Shown: positions 42,660 to 53,183 of the stretch, piece after piece | Layout: every line of letters begins with the position of its first letter | Position numbering within the stretch: the first letter of the stretch is position 1 | Source of the DNA: Eutreptiella sp. 'Long Island Sound 2002' | Taxonomy: Eukaryota; Euglenozoa; Euglenophyceae; Eutreptiales; Eutreptiaceae | Assembly: GCA_964036045.1 (NCBI GenBank) | Contig: OZ038382.1 | Coordinates: 129,394,556-129,458,555 of the forward strand | Direction: 5' to 3' | Length of the DNA stretch: 64,000 nt | Notes under the pieces: generated by a model | Databases searched by the model: none | What the model was told of the DNA's origin: nothing | The model's input: the letters and a program-made list of their open reading frames with translations, nothing else | Translations under genes and position numbers: made by a program

Positions 42660-45600
42660 TCGCGTGACGGTCCGTGGGGTTGCCCTCCCTGGGGGCCTGT
42701 GCCTTGGTCCCGTGTCCTCTGGGGGTTTCGGTCCGTAGTCGTGGGTGCCGCGGCCGTGCTTTCGTCCTCTTCCGGTGCCTGTGAGGTGGCCTTTGTGGTG
42801 GTCGGGGTCGTCGCCTGGCGGTGAGGGCGTGGTGGTGCGCCGTGCGGCAGCGTTCCCTGCGGCTTCCTCTGTGGGTGTGGCCCGTTCTCCCCGTGTAGGT
42901 GTGCCCTCCGTTCTCCGTGTGGTTTCCGGTGGCCGGTGGGCGTGCGCTGGTGTGATCCGTATGGCGTCCGATGTTTGCTTCGGTGGTGTGTGTTGGGGTG
43001 TTTGGTGGGGCTGGGGCGGCGCTGGTCTCCCCGTCGTGGTGTGCCCTTCCTGGGTGTGGGTCGTGGTGCCTGCCGTGGTGCCCTTTTCCTCCGTGTCTTG
43101 GTCCCCGTTCCCGCCCCTTCCTGGTTCTTGGGTGGTTTCCTGCCCCCATGTGGTGTCGCTTCCGGCGCCCTGTCCCTGCGTGTGCCTGCCCTCACTTGGG
43201 GCCCTTCTGTGCCCTCTTGCCTGTGTGCTCCTTGGTGCCCCTTGCCCTTCCCTTGCCCTTGTCCCGCCCCTTCCTGGTGTGGTGGTGGCGGGAGGGGCGA
43301 GGTGGGGAGGGGGTGCCGGTTGCCCAGGCTTGGGGGTGGGTGGCCTGGAGCCACTGGCGGAGGGCTTGGGGGGTGTATGGGGGGGCGGAGGCCCTGGACC
43401 GCATCGCGGAGGAGGGCCTCCCATGCCGCTTGCGGCATGATGGCCTCCGGGGCGGCCTCGTTTGGGTTTGCGGGGGTGCGGGTGCGCACCTCCTCGAAGG
43501 TATGCACCATGTGCACCCCTTCGTGCCTTCCCGCTCCTCCGGCCCATTTCACCCAGCGGCGGAGCTCCTGCAGAGCGGGGGGGGACCACCAGGCGAGGTA
43601 GGCGGGGGCCCGGGGGGGGGAGGGGTCCGTGCCCGGGGTCCTGGAGCGGTGGGGGGAGGACGTGGACCTGCGGTGGTGGCGGGGGTGGCGGTGCCTGGGG
43701 CAGCGGGAGCGGCGGCGGCGGGGGCTGGGGGTGGAGGACGGGTACGGGCGGAGGGGGGAGCGGGAGGGGGAGGTGGACATGGGGCGGCGGTGGCGCGCTC
43801 GGTGGCGTCCGGGGGAGCGGGAGTGGTGGTGGCGGGGGCTGGGGGTGGTGGATGGGTACGTGTGGCGGGGGGAACGGGGAGCCCGGCGGGGCGTGTGGGG
43901 GGAGGGGGAGGTGGACGTGGGGCGGCAGTGGCGTGCCTGGCTGCGTCGGGGGGAGCGGGAGTGGTGGTGGCGGGGGCTGGGTGGCCGGTGGGAAGAGGGG
44001 GAGGGGGACATGGGGCGGCGGTGGCGCTCGTGGTGGTGCCCGGGGGAGCGGGAGCGACTGGAGCGGGGTCCCTGGGGGTCGTGGTGGTACCTGGGGGAGC
44101 GGGAGCGGCGCGAGTGGGCACCGTGGGCGAGTGTGCCGTGCGGGGGGGGAGCGGGAGCGCCGCCGTTTGCGGGCCCGGCCCCCGTCGCTCGAGTCGGACC
44201 AGTCTGGAAGCGTCGGCGGCCCCTGGGGGGCCTCGCGCGGTGCCGCTTGGGGGGGGAGGTCCCCCGTCGTCCATGGGGCCCCTTCGGCCATCGGATGGTG
44301 GCCGGGGGGGTACGGGGCCTCGCGCGGTGCCGCCTGGGGGGGGAGGTCCCCCGTCGTCCATGGGGCCCCTTCGGCCATCGGATGGTGGGCGCGGGGGTAC
44401 GGCTGGTACGGGGGTGGTGGCTGGTACGGGGGGGGTGGCTCCTGGCGGTAGGTGGGGTATGCGGGTGGGGCGCTCGGTGGCTGCCATCCCGTCCGCTGGT
44501 GCTGTTCGTGTACGGGGGGTTGTGGCCCGGTGGGGTAGGGCGGTGGGCAGTGGTAGTGGTGGGGGTGGTGTTGGTAGTGGTGGTGGTGGGGCCGCTGGTG
44601 GTGGTGGTGTGGGTAGTGGTTGGGTTGGTGTTGCGGGTATGGCCCATGGAGTCCTTGTGGGTTTTCCGGTCCCCCTTGTGGGGGTGGGGGGTTGGGCATC
44701 GTGGGCAGTCCCCGGGGCTGCACTATGTGGTTGGAATGGGGGAAGGGTTGGGGGCCGGGCTTGACGGTGACGGTGGTTGAGGGGTCCCACGTCCCTGGGT
44801 CGGTTTGGCCGGCGGTGGTGGTGGTTTGTGGGGGATGGATGACGGGGCGCTTGGTGACGGGGATGTGGACGAGGGCCTGTACGGGGTCGTGCTGGGTGGC
44901 CGTCTCCGCGGTGGTGCTGGGTGCCGGCGGGAGGGGGGCGCGGGTTGCGGTGGGTGGGGGGTCCTGGCTTGGGCGAGGGCCCGGGCGGGGGTGGTGTCGG
45001 GTGGGTTTGTGTCGTTGCGTATGCGGTGTTGTGTGTGCTCGCGTGGGCGCCGGCTTGGGTTTGGGGTCGGGTTTGGGGTTGGGGTCCGGTTTGGGTTTGG
45101 GGTCGGGTTTGGGGTTGGGGTCCGGTTCCAGGTTGAGGAGTACCTCTGTCCGGAGGTGTGAGGGCGCCGATGTCGGTTCGGGGGTCGTCCCGGTGGGTTG
45201 CCGGGGTGCCTGAGTCGCCTGTGTGGGGGTTGGGGGGTCGGTGCGTGCGGCCGCGGCTTTGGCTTTCGCCGTGGCCTTGAGGATGAGTTTGGCGGGGAGG
45301 GGGGGGTTGGAGGATGAGGTGGAGGAGGTGGACGAGGCTGAGGACGAGGAGGAGTTGGTGGACGCGGGTTGGGCTGTGATGCGGGCGGGCTTGCGGGCGG
45401 CGGCTTCTGCTGCGGCCACGGCGGAGAGGATGGAGGGCATGTCCCCGGATTGTAGGTTGGGGGCGGGCGGCTGGGGGGGCCCGGTCGTGACCTGGCGGCC
45501 CGGCGGGCCGATCTGGTCGGCAGCGGCGGGGGAGGGAGGCGCGGGGCTGCGGCCTTCTCTTTCTGGGCTCGGCTGGGCCCGGGTCCTGCAATGTGCGAGG

Positions 45601-47288
45601 TCGTGTGGGTTGGTGTCCGCGGGGGGGAACAGTTCGCGTGGGCTGCATTCAGGGGCCGGGGGGGGTGGGCCTGGGTCCTCTGGGGTGTGTGTGGGGGGCG
45701 TGGGCGGGCCACTGGGTGGGGTGGGCGTGCCGCGGGGCGCGGGGCTTCCCTTGGCGGGTGTGTGTTGGTTGTCGAGTGTGGGGGGCGGTGAAGGGTGGCC
45801 GGTGGGTGGGTGTGTGGCGGGCCTGTGCTGGTGTTCGGGCGGGTGGGGGAGGCCCGTGTCGCGGGGCCCGGGGGTGCGCGCGATGGTGGGCGTGTGTGGG
45901 TCTCCGGTTGAGCAGCGAGAGGGGGGGGGCATGGGCGGGGATTGTGCGGGGGGGTGTGCTGTGCCGGTGTATGTGTCCGCTTGCCGCGCGCTTGCGTGGG
46001 CAGTTGTAGGCCGGGCGGTTTGGAGGAGAAGCTTGCCGTCTTCTGCTGCCGCGGCAAGGATTTCGCAGACGAGCTTTCGTATCTGGTGGACCTCATGGTC
46101 AGTGGTGGGAAGGGGGCATGCTAGCTTTGGGCTAAGACCCGCGCGGTTCAGGACCCTGTGGATGGCGTGGTACCCGCAGGTGAGGGACTGCTGCGGTCTG
46201 GGGGGGGGGTTTGGTCGTGTGTCCGGGCCTGCCTCGACTTGTGTGTGGGCGGTGGGGATGGCCCAAACCCAGGGCACGGTCCCCGTGGGTGGCCAGTGGC
46301 GCTGGATCCAGTGGGTTAGACAGAGCATGGCCAATCCCAGGTGGTAGCCCGCCTTCCCTGAGGTGAATTGGGCCAGGGCGCGGGCTGGGGGCGTGTCCCC
46401 TGGCTGGAGGACACCCCTGAGGATCCTGTGCTGGGTGGTGGGGTCCCCCACTGCCCCTGGTGGGGCGGTCTCCGGGGCGAACATGGTGTCTGTCCCCTTG
46501 ATGATCCATTGCGGGCCGGGGGACGTAGCCGTAGCGGCTATCACGTAGTAGTGGCCGCGCTCGAGGACTGTAACCCAGACCTCCGGCGGGGGGTGGTCAC
46601 TGTCTGTAGGTGGGGGGGGGAGGTCGTCGTCCGGGGTGCGGAGGCCGGCGGCGCGGAGGGCGGTGTCACGGTTGGGCGCGGTGGCCTGTTCCCACTGCTC
46701 CGGGTGGTTCGGGTCCGCTGGGTGGTTCGTCTTCGCTTGGGCCCGCCGTAGGCGTACGGTCCCTCGACGCGTGACGTTGCTGCCGGTGTCGTGCGTCAGG
46801 GCCTGGCCCCACTCGATGGGGGGGATCCAGATGGGCTGGCCCCGGGTGTGTTTGCGGGCTCGCCAGAGCACGAGGTCTACTATGGTCTCGTGGAGGCCGC
46901 TGCCTGGGGTGGTCAGGTCCCGGAGGGCTTTGACGGTGAGCTTGGTCCAGTCCTCTTGTAGGCGGTACCAGCCCAGGGGGGTGGTCGGGGCCCTGTCTTG
47001 GAGGGTCGCTCGGAAGAGGTCGGGGTCGCGGATGGTGGCCGGTGTGAGGGGGGGGTGCCCCGGGTCCGGGGGGGGTGGGCTGGATGGGCTGCCGGGGTCT
47101 TGCGTGTCTACGTCGATGGATGGTTGGCCCTGGCTGGGCTCGGCCGGACTGGGCGGTGCCGGGTGGCTTCTTGGGTGCGAGACGGGTCTCGGGGCGCTGT
47201 GGTGGTGCCTTGGAGACCTGTGGATGGAGACGAGGGGCACGTGCGGGGCGTGGAGCGGGTTAGTGGACGTCTGGGTCATGCACGGCAT
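42660..47288 (-). pseudogene. LINE copy B ORF3: Ulp1-like cysteine protease signature plus Pro/RS-rich tail
   Basis: The ATG at 47288 overlaps the end of the RNase H ORF by 29 bases. The first 400 residues are well-ordered: DLVLWRARKHTRGQPIWIPP, GHYYVIAATATSPGPQWIIKGTDT (His and Asp), then PQQSLTCGYHAIHRVLNRAG (Gln-x5-Cys-Gly) at about 46158-46190. This is the His...Asp...Gln...Cys order of Ulp1/C48 peptidases. A long Pro/Ala/Thr-rich region follows with KPDPNPKPDP repeats, two 29-residue repeats and an RKRRRSRSPP stretch. Near 44140, at a run of eight G, the frame must shift by one to continue as SRSRSPGHHHERHRR and then LAWWSPPALQELRRWVKWAGG, which copy A conserves. The tail then reads in frame into the PFP fragment. 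Possible roles are polyprotein cleavage or SUMO/ubiquitin-like removal. Confidence 0.55.
44231..44404 (-). repeat. Two 87-bp in-frame repeats in ORF3
   Basis: CCTCGCGCGGTGCCGC starts copies at 44231 and 44318. In the minus frame each encodes 29 residues including MAEGAPWTTGDLPPQAAPRE. The near identity indicates a recent duplication that kept the frame. Confidence 0.85.
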
Positions 47289-48690
47289 GGTAATGGATGA
47301 GACGCTGCATGTGTTCCCTGGCGGTGGGGTCGGTGAGTTGTTCCGCGTGTGTTAGCAGGAGGTGTTTGCAGTGTACCATTTGGGCCGCTGCTCTGCGGAC
47401 CGCTTCTAGCTGGAGGTGTGCTGCTGCCTCCATGGGGCTTTCCGTGTGTTTGGTGAGGTGTCGGTGCAGGGCCTGTGTCACTGCCCCTCTCATGGTGGCT
47501 TCTTTGATCAGGGGGTCCCGGAAGAGGTGTTCGGTGGCCTGGTGTGCGTGGCTGTGGGTTGGCCATCCTTCGTGTTGTCGTAGGGTTTTCGCCGGGGACC
47601 AGCCCACTAGGGTGTCCCTGTCTGTATGGAGGGTGCATTTCTTGAAGTGTTCCCAGTCCTCCGGGGTGGTGTGGTCGCATGGGCAACAGGTGTGTTCGTC
47701 GGGGACGTGGATGTGCTTGCGGGCGAGCCATCTGGCGACCCTGGTGAGGAATGGCAGTTGCTCTCTGAGGAGCTGGATGCGTCGTTTCTGGAGGTGGGCT
47801 GGGACGTTTGCTGGGCGGAGCGCTGAGTGGTAGAGGGGGACTTGCAGTCTGTCCTGGAGCTCCTGGATGTGCGCCCGGCTGTCTGCGTCGCCGAGCACGC
47901 GGGCGAGATGTTGGATGGGGTTGGGGTAGTGGTACGCTCTGTCGTGGGAGGAATAGGGGGCGTCCTCTGGTACCCAGTCTGGGGTCTGATGGGGCTCGGG
48001 TACAGGGGGCACGTGTTGGAGGTGTGTGTGGTTGCGGCCGAGGTCAGGGATCTGGAGGGCTGGTAGGTGTGTTGTGCGCTGGTGTACTGCCTGGTTGTCG
48101 ACCTTACCATTTCCGTATTGGTGCCTGTGGGACTCTTGTTTCACGATGTGGAGTTGGACGTAGGGGGGAGGGCTGCGTAGGGCTTTCCAGAGTAGCAGTG
48201 CCTGGGTGCCGAGGCTCGTCGCGGTTGCTTTGTGAAGTGGTTGCCTTGCTATGCGGAGGAGCAGGTGCGTGTCGACAGTGGCGTCTACCACGAACCAGAC
48301 CCGGACGATGTGCGGGGAGTGGGCGGGTAGGTGGGCCGCGACCTCGGTGATGGCGTCGGCCATGGCCCCTAGCTCCCCGTGGGAAGAGGCCCCATAGGTG
48401 GTGTGGCCCGTGTGGTGGTCCATGTGGTAGTGTCCCCCGGTGTGGGTTAGCTGCAGGGTGGCCCCCCCGGTGATGGGCGTGAGGGCGGATTCGCCTGAGG
48501 CGTCGGTGAAGAAGAGCCGGTCCGCCGGTGATGGTTGTGGGTGGCGGCATGGGTTCATGGGCAGGTAGGCGTATATGGCAAGGCCCGTGGCGAGGTGGGC
48601 TACTGGGGTTGTGGGCTGCAGGATGGGGGTGGCGTACACCCCTATTCCTTTGGAGATGATGTGCTTCGCTTGGGGGACAGGGCTATGAGT
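47260..48690 (-). pseudogene. LINE copy B ORF2: RNase H domain and C-terminal Cys/His motif
   Basis: Minus-strand frame ending at 47260. RNase H landmarks are FFTDASGE (first Asp, about 48510), SHGELGAMADAI (Glu, about 48380), VWFVVDATVDTHLL (Asp, about 48290) and GNGKVDNQAVH (last Asp, about 48105). These are the four DEDD positions of type I RNase H, which removes RNA from RNA-DNA hybrids during reverse transcription. Further on is HTCCPCDHTTPEDWEHFKKC (about 47690), with a C-x2-C...H...C spacing like LINE C-terminal zinc knuckles, and a helical end (LVGWSPAKTLRQHEGW). The upstream part joins by a frame change near 48670-48680. Copy C keeps the ADAS and WVPDD segments. Confidence 0.7.
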
Positions 48691-49525
48691 CCCTGCTCCA
48701 GCTGTCCTTGTGTGAGGTAGGAGTAGATGTAGTGGAGGATGTAGGCTGTGTCGGGGTTTAGGTCGTGGCATGTGAGGGTTTGTGTTCGGTGCTCCGGTGT
48801 GTGGCAGGAGTGGTGGAGTCGATAGTAGGGGTGCTCGTGCTTGCCCGTTCTGCCTGGCTCGTACATGCTGTAACGGATGGCGACCCCTGCCGGGTCGGGG
48901 CGGGGGCATGTGGGTGTAGTGGTGAGGAGCCATTTGGGCGCGTGGTCGGGGTTCCATGCTACCGTGGGGTTAGTGTCGGTGCGGTGGAACCATGGGGCTA
49001 TCCATGCGTAGGCCTGTGGTGGTAGGTGGGTTGTGGGGTGGGTGTGGTGGCGTGCTATGAGGTATAGTACGGGCCATGGTGTGGTTGGTGCCTCGGGGTC
49101 ACAGGCCCAACATGTGCGTGGCATGCTCTGGGAATCTTGGGGGTCCTTTGGTAGGTCTCGGGCGGTCATGTGGTGTTTCGGTATGCGCCATTTTGCCCCT
49201 TGGTGGATGACGGTGGTCTGCGTGGGTTTGGCTTCATTCGGGGCCAGTAGCAGGGTTAGTGGTGGGACTGGGCCCGTTACCGGGGGGACGGGTTCGTGTT
49301 TTGATCCGGTGGGTGCGTAGGGCGGCGTCGCTGGGATGGGTTGCGGGTGTTGCTTTGTGAATTCTCGGTAGGCTGTGCGCATGTCTTTGCTGCCCGGTAG
49401 AGTGGGTCCCGCTGCTCGTGCCGTCTGCGTGAGGTACTGGTGGAAGAGGCGGTATTGTGGCCATTCGGGAAGCTGTAGAAAGGGGGTGTGGTGTGCCCCG
49501 CTGTGGTGCAGGACTCGCATTTGGG
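48691..49525 (-). pseudogene. LINE copy B ORF2: connection region between reverse transcriptase and RNase H
   Basis: Begins QMRVLHHSGAHHTPFLQLPEW just after a run of eight G at about 49520, where the frame shifts from the reverse transcriptase. It contains CWACDPEAPTTPWPVLYL, a candidate half zinc site, then SCHTPEHRTQTLTCHDLNPD and YILHYIYSYLTQGQLEQG, and breaks near 48670. Copy C preserves CLRCGPQGLAGPWPLLQLMA at the CWACDPEA position and YLTQG, so the region is part of the encoded protein rather than spacer. It has no known catalytic motif. Confidence 0.6.
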
Positions 49526-51895
49526 GGGGGTGACGTATACTACGGCGATGGAGGCCCCGACAAGGTCTATGGTGTGGATGGTGCCCTTGGGGTGATGGTG
49601 GAGGTCCCCGCAGAGGACCGCTAGTGGCCCCTTCTCTGGGCACGTGTGGTTGGTGAGTATGGCGTGGTGTGGGGATGGGAGAAGAAGTTGCAGGTGGTTC
49701 CACAGGCGCGTGTTCATGTTGGTGGGCATGCCCGTCTGGTGGAGTACCCAGCGCGGGCATGTGTTGCGGGCCCGTTGTGCGGCTTGGAGGCGGATGGCGG
49801 TGACCTCGCGGACCTCCGGTGAGTGGTTGTGGGTCATGCGGTGAAGGAGGAGGGCGGTGTGTCTGGTATAGGCCGCTTTCACCTCGTCCCCTATGGCGTC
49901 TCCATAGTGGGGCCATGCCGCTCGGATGGCGCGGGTGGGTATGGAGGTGGGCCAGCCCCCGTGTGCTGCCCATGCCTTGGTCACGGCGCGTGTGGCCGGC
50001 TGGAGGGCGGTGGTGGGGTGTGTCAGGTGGAGTGCTTGGAAGCCTGTGGAGGCGTTCAAGACCCCGGTGAGGTAGTACGCCAGGCTCTGGTGGGACAGGG
50101 AGAGGGCCTTGGTGGTCGGGGACGCAGATCTGGGGAGATGGGCGAGGTGTGACTGCAACTTGGGAGGGAGGGTGGCGTCCTCAGGGTTGGCGGCCTGGAC
50201 TACCCCCAGGTGGGTGGTGGTCGTCACGACGTGCATGGGGGGCCCTTGTGGCCCTAGGGTGGGAGGTGTGGCAGACCCCTTGATCATGGCCACTGACTTT
50301 GTGGGGTGGACGATGAGGTTGTTGTGGGAGAGGTAGGAGACGGTCACGTCCAGTAAGTCGTTGGCCTGTTGGGTGACAGTTGGTCCGGGGTCCGGGGCAT
50401 GGGGGTCGTGTGGGGTGTGCGCGACGGTGAGGTTGGTGTCGTCCGCGAAGCCGACCAGGGGGGAGAGGAGGGGGTAGGGTGCGTAGGCCGGGTAATCCTG
50501 CTCGATTGCGAGGGCCAGGGGGAGCGTCACTAGAAGGTACAGGAAGGGGCCCTCTGCGCTCCCTCCGGGGACCCTGCTGCCTGGCTCCAGGAAGGGGGTG
50601 AGGCCTGCTCCTGTGCGGACCGTGTATTTGCGGGTGCGCATGTAGTCGGAGGTGAAGTTGTAGAAGGGGAGGCCTAGGCGTTTCCACACCGCTTCTAGAA
50701 GGAGCCAGGGGGTGTTCGGGAAGGCTCCCTTGACGTCGAGGGGGGCGATGATGAGGTCCACCGGGTCCATGTCCGCGATGGTGTCCTGGAGGAAGATGGC
50801 CTCGTGTGGGGAGCGGCCTGGGATGGCCCCCCAGAGGCTCGCTGGTATGTGGGGGTCCAGCCGGGGGCGGATGCGGCGCAGGAGGATGGTCCAGACGATT
50901 TTGACCTCCGTGACCGCACAGACTATGGGGCGCCAGTTGTCCGGGTTTGCCCAGTCCCCTTTTTTGTAGAGGGGGCGGACAACGTTTGCCCAGTCTGGTG
51001 GCAGGGGGGTCCGCCCCGTGACGATGTCCCAGAGGCGGTGGGCGAGGACGCGGAGGAGGTGGGCGGGGAGGTGGTAGTATGCCTCTGCAGGGAGGCCGTC
51101 GTAGCCTGGGGTTTTGTGTTGCCGGAGACTGTGGATGGCCCTCCGGACTTCGTGGATGGTGAAGGGGCGTTTTTCCAGGTGCCTCCTCTGGGCGTGGTTG
51201 AAGACCCGAGGGAGGCGGTCGATTTTGGCCTGGGTGTCTGGGTCCAGTGTGTCTTGGGTGGGGGTGTGTTGCCGGAGGAAGCTGTCTTGGGTGGCTTGGA
51301 GCACTGTGGCTGGGTCGTTGGTGAGGGAGCCGTCCTCCTGCCGGACCTTGGTGATGGTGCGGTGGCCGGTATCGGTCATGGCGTCGTTGAGGTGGCGCAT
51401 GGCCTTGTAGGGGAGTTCATGTTGTTCATACCGTTCGTGTTCCTGGGCGATGCACTGTTGCCTGTGGATGTGCCACTGCTGCAGGTCCGCCCTGATTTGG
51501 GCTATCTGTGTCCTGCAGTGGTGTATCTGGCGGCGGGTTTGGGGGGTGTCGGTGTGGAGGAGGGTCGCCAGTTGTTGCTTTGCATGCCAGAGGTCATGGA
51601 GCATGTCCCCCAGGGCCGTGGGTGGTTGGTCGTCGTCTGTGAGGGGGTGTTGCTGGAAGCCGCAGGCGACTGCGGCCGTGCGCATGGCTGTGAGTAGGTC
51701 GGTGGGGTCTGGTTGGATGCGCCGGGCGCGGTCTATGGCCCTGTGATATTGGGACCAGGCATGCTTGTCATGCAGCGGGGGCATCTTCAGGGGGGATGGT
51801 AGGCCTTGGTCCGCATCTTCTGGGGGGCTGGGGGGAAGGTTGGGGATGGTGAGGCGGATGTGCAGGGGGCTATGGCCTGTGGGTCCCAGCGGGAG
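49526..51895 (-). pseudogene. LINE copy B ORF2: reverse transcriptase domain
   Basis: Reverse transcriptase motifs appear in order on the minus strand. VVRPLYKKGDWANPDNWRPI lies in the fingers. DLIIAPLDVKGAFPNTPWLL is motif A, with its Asp at about 50735. GSRVPGGSAEGPFLYLLV is motif B. LVGFADDTNLTV is motif C, with the catalytic Asp pair at about 50440. NNLIVHPTKSVAMIKGS is motif D. The ORF appears to start upstream of the Met at 51784, because the frame runs back through GHSPLHIRLTIPNLPP, the end of the endonuclease. The enzyme would copy the element RNA at a nicked chromosomal target. The motif residues are intact, but the frame is lost at a G run near 49520. Confidence 0.85.
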
Positions 51896-52560
51896 GGGTC
51901 CCTATCGGGCCTCCGCTCGGATGATAGTGGTGGGGTCGCCATAGCATACGTCGATGCGGGATGGGGCGGCATCCGTTTGGTGGGGGAAGTGGGATGGTTG
52001 GCCTTCGAGGCTGGCTGTTAGGTCCACGAGCCCCAGCATTTCGATGGTGTCGCGGACTGCTTGGTCCTGGGGTGTGGCCTGTCCCCCTCGGTCCGCTGGG
52101 GTGGGGGCGGCGTTCATGTCGCCGATGATGACTGTGGGGGCGAGCATGGCCATTTGGCGGTATGCCTGGGCCAGGGCTTGGAGGAAGGGTTCCGTGGCTT
52201 CGCCGAAAGGGGCCGTGGGTGTTGATGACGTTGAGTTGCCATCCGTCCCCGACGACCTCATAGACACCTAGCCTCCCTGGGACGCTGAGGTGGTTGACGA
52301 GGTGGACGTGGATGCCGGTTTGGGCGTATAGGGGGGTCCCCTTGTGCCAGTAGCATTTGTACGCTTTCTGGTCCGGGGTATATATGGGGGTGGTTTCTGG
52401 GGGGTCGTCGCGCTGTAGGCCTTGTTCCTGGAAGGTGAGGAGGTGGGGGACCCACCCCAGCCCCTGTGCCATCGGGAGCTCTTGGAGGGCGGTTGTGGGG
52501 TCCTTGGAGTATGTGACGGCCGGGTGGTTGAGGTCGAGGAGGTTGACGGTGGCCTCGGTG
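51896..52560 (-). pseudogene. LINE copy B ORF2: APE-like endonuclease domain
   Basis: The minus strand reads EATVNLLDLNHPAVTY, LLTFQEQGL (catalytic Glu), a GIHVHLVNHLSV strand, LNVINTHGPF, then after a one-base shift near 52210 VIIGDMNAAP (the GDxN metal and active-site motif), SRIDVCYGDP and, after a second shift near 51900, GHSPLHI (compare the terminal SDH). This order is that of apurinic/apyrimidinic-type endonucleases in LINEs, which nick the target strand for priming. The shifts are both single-base. The first strand's usual Asn motif is replaced by VNLLDLNH. The predicted N-terminal extension (52560-53150) is protein-like: NDHTGDWIWCEGTIQYRL, then PQVRVIWHRQKELDQG. Confidence 0.65.
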
Positions 52561-53009
52561 GGGGCGGGCCGGGGCTGTGGAGGCGTGTGCCCTCGGCCCT
52601 TGCCCCGTCAGGGAGGGGGACTGGGGCTTGGGGACTTTTTGCCGGTTTGTGGGCGTTTGGGTAGGCGCGGCGGGGAGAGGCCTTGGCTCCACTCCAGGGG
52701 GAGCTCCCCAGTGTATTTGGTGCCTGTGTGGGCCTTGTTCTCTTCGGTGCGGAGCCGGATGGGGTGGGCGCTGGTGAGTTCCAGGGTGTCGGCGACTGGT
52801 TTGTCCGGGGCGCTGCTGCCTTGGTCTAGCTCCTTTTGTCGGTGCCAGATCACCCGGACTTGTGGCCCCCCGTTGTCCCCCGGTCCCTTGAGGCGGTACT
52901 GGATCGTGCCCTCACACCAGATCCAGTCGCCTGTGTGGTCGTTGCGGAAGGGCTGTTGGACCTTCGCACCTTTTTCGAACCCTGGGTACGCTTCGGGCGG
53001 GGGCTGTGC

Positions 53010-53160
53010 TGGTGGCGGGAGGGAGGATGATGAGGATGCCTGGTCCGGGTGGGGCGGTGGTACTGGTGGGAGGGAGGATGACGAGGATGCTTGGTCCGGG
53101 TGGGGCGGTGGTATTGGTGGGGGGGAGGATGACGAGGATGCTTGGTCTGGGTTCGCTGGG
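53010..53160. repeat. Three 51-bp in-frame repeats
   Basis: GAGGATGC followed by TTGGTCCGGGTGG recurs at 53032, 53083 and 53134, 51 bp apart. In the minus strand each unit encodes 17 residues rich in His and Pro, lying between ORF1 and the endonuclease. Confidence 0.85.
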
Positions 53161-53183
53161 TGGGTCGGGTGGGATGCGGGGGA

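Noticed and set aside
44600-45160. Telomere-like TTGGGG-type repeats near 45060-45130
   Set aside because: The units are TTTGGGGTCGG-like and encode KPDPNPKP repeats in ORF3. They are a short coding repeat, not a telomeric array.
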